A stretch of DNA of 5,593 nt from the NCBI GenBank assembly GCA_035637315.1, contig DASPXK010000051.1, forward strand, positions 1 through 5,593, in the 5' to 3' direction. The number at the start of each line of letters is the position of its first letter. Position 1 is the stretch's first letter. This document shows, piece by piece, positions 4,692-5,593 of the stretch. The translations under genes were made by a program, and so were the position numbers. The stretch is from DASPXK01 sp035637315. Its GTDB lineage: Bacteria; Chloroflexota; UBA6077; JACCZL01. The notes below the pieces were generated by a model. That model was not told the origin of the DNA. It worked only from the letters and a program-made list of their open reading frames with translations, and ran no database searches.

Positions 4692-4697
4692 GAGGAG
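4692..4697 (+). promoter_or_regulatory. Ribosome binding site for the aldo/keto reductase
   Basis: GAGGAG ends four bases before ATG 4702 and fixes that start, which also fits the homologous N-terminus. A possible -10 (TATCAT, 4663-4668) lies upstream without a clear -35. Confidence 0.65.
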
Positions 4698-4701
4698 AGT
4701 G

Positions 4702-5593
4702 ATGGACCCGACGCAGCGCGTTCCGCTCGGAAAGACACCCCTGACCGTCAGCCGGCTCGGGCTGGGCAGCGCGCCGCTCGGCGGCCTGTTTCGCCCAGTC
4801 GAGGACGCTGAAGCCCATGGGGTAGTCCAGTCCGCCTACGAGCTCGGTCTGCGACTGTTCGACACGGCGCCCCTCTACGGCCACGGGCTCGCCGAGAGGC
4901 GGACGGGCGCGGTTCTGGGCCAGGTCCTGCGGTCCGACTTCGTGCTGGCCACCAAGGTCGGTCGCCTGCTGCGAGCCGACGCGCCTCCTGATCCACGTCG
5001 GCAGTTCAAGAACGTACCGCCTGTCAATCCAGTCTTCGATTTCAGCTATGACGGCGTGATGCGGTCGTTCGAGGAGAGCCTGGAGAGGCTCGAGCTCGAC
5101 CGGATCGACATCCTCCACATTCACGACCCGGACCATCACTACGAGGAGGCCCTGAACGGCGCCTACCGCGCCCTGGACAAGCTGCGCGCGGAGGGCACCA
5201 TCGGCGCCGTGGGGGCGGGTATGAACCAGGCCGAGATGCTGGCCCGCGTCGCCCACGCGGCCGACTTCGACTGTTTTCTCGTAGCGGGCCGCTACACCCT
5301 CCTGGACCAGGCGGCGCTGAGCGAGCTGCTGCCGCTGTGCGTCGACAAGGGCATCGCCGTCATCGTCGGCGGTGTCTACAACAGCGGCATCCTGGCCGAT
5401 CCGCACGAGGGGGCGACCTTCAACTACGTCCCCGCCGAGCGCCATTGGCTGGAGAAGGCGCAGCGCCTAGAAGGGGTCTGCGCGCGACATGGGGTGCCGC
5501 TGAAGGCTGCCGCGATCCAGTTCCCGCTCGGCCACCCAGCAGTTGCGACGGTCCTGACGGGAGTGCGTTCAGTGGCCGAGCTCGACGAGAACG
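4702..5593 (+). CDS. Aldo/keto reductase, D-threo-aldose 1-dehydrogenase-like (3' end cut by window)
   Basis: The frame is open from ATG 4702 to the right edge: 297 residues, probably lacking a few dozen C-terminal ones. It is an NAD(P)-dependent (beta/alpha)8 aldo/keto reductase. The closest motif pattern is the group holding D-threo-aldose (L-fucose) 1-dehydrogenase and pyridoxal 4-dehydrogenase: LGLGSAPLGGLF (19-30), FDTAPLYGHGLAERR (53-67), TKVGRLL (84-90), PVFDFSYDGVMRSFEESLERL (110-130), IHDPDHH (140-146), GAGMNQAEML (171-180), AGRYTLLDQ (195-203), GGVYNSGIL (223-231) and AAAIQFPLGHPAV (269-281). The catalytic tetrad is probably Asp54, Tyr59, Lys85 and His141. Oxidation of a free sugar or another aldehyde/lactol at C1 is inferred; the substrate cannot be read from the sequence. 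It is divergent from the MNT-HEPN operon and begins its own unit. Confidence 0.93.
   Translation, partial: MDPTQRVPLGKTPLTVSRLGLGSAPLGGLFRPVEDAEAHGVVQSAYELGLRLFDTAPLYGHGLAERRTGAVLGQVLRSDFVLATKVGRLLRADAPPDPRRQFKNVPPVNPVFDFSYDGVMRSFEESLERLELDRIDILHIHDPDHHYEEALNGAYRALDKLRAEGTIGAVGAGMNQAEMLARVAHAADFDCFLVAGRYTLLDQAALSELLPLCVDKGIAVIVGGVYNSGILADPHEGATFNYVPAERHWLEKAQRLEGVCARHGVPLKAAAIQFPLGHPAVATVLTGVRSVAELDEN

Noticed and set aside
4600..5445. Upstream extension of the nucleotidyltransferase frame to 394 codons, a possible fusion protein
   Set aside because: The added part is antisense to the aldo/keto reductase and has no domain of its own; homology starts at ATG 4599.

Overview
The window is GC-rich, gene-dense bacterial DNA. 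The gene content is an S23-type four-helix-bundle gene, an MNT/HEPN pair with a HicB-like gene, a dienelactone-hydrolase-family protein with a twin-arginine-like N-terminus, and G/C-rich dispersed palindromes. By inference this fits a Chloroflexota-type chromosome (Thermomicrobia or a relative), but nothing here fixes the taxonomy.

Layout. 1-586 is a compact unit: sixteen perfect copies of the heptamer GAGGAAT (1-115), a gene for an S23/IVS four-helix-bundle protein (161-553), and then the same heptamer in inverted orientation (554-586). Both arrays stop at the same phase of the heptamer on the side facing the gene, so the gene sits between arms of a 34-bp inverted repeat. Directly downstream, overlapping the S23 stop, is a small four-helix membrane protein (550-954) whose N-terminus reads through the right array and may have been altered by its arrival. 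951-1087 is a palindromic repeat region whose two ends carry the TAG stop codons of both convergent genes. 1084-2532 (minus) is an IMP dehydrogenase/GMP reductase family enzyme with a CBS pair. A divergent control region (2533-2703) holds an extended -10 promoter for that gene, a small degenerate heptamer array, and a near-consensus sigma-70 promoter for the dienelactone hydrolase family gene (2704-3639, plus). Convergent with it is a three-gene, overlapping minus-strand operon: minimal nucleotidyltransferase (4599-4261), HEPN protein (4271-3864), HicB-like protein (3867-3646). Divergent from that operon is an aldo/keto reductase (4702 to the right edge), cut by the window.

How the parts work together. 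The metabolic genes (purine nucleotide enzyme, hydrolase, aldo/keto reductase) look like independent transcription units. The MNT-HEPN-HicB cluster is a toxin-antitoxin-like accessory module. The most unusual structure is the S23 gene inside phase-matched inverted heptamer arrays, which resembles a small mobile or RNA-structured element and has no recognisable transposase.
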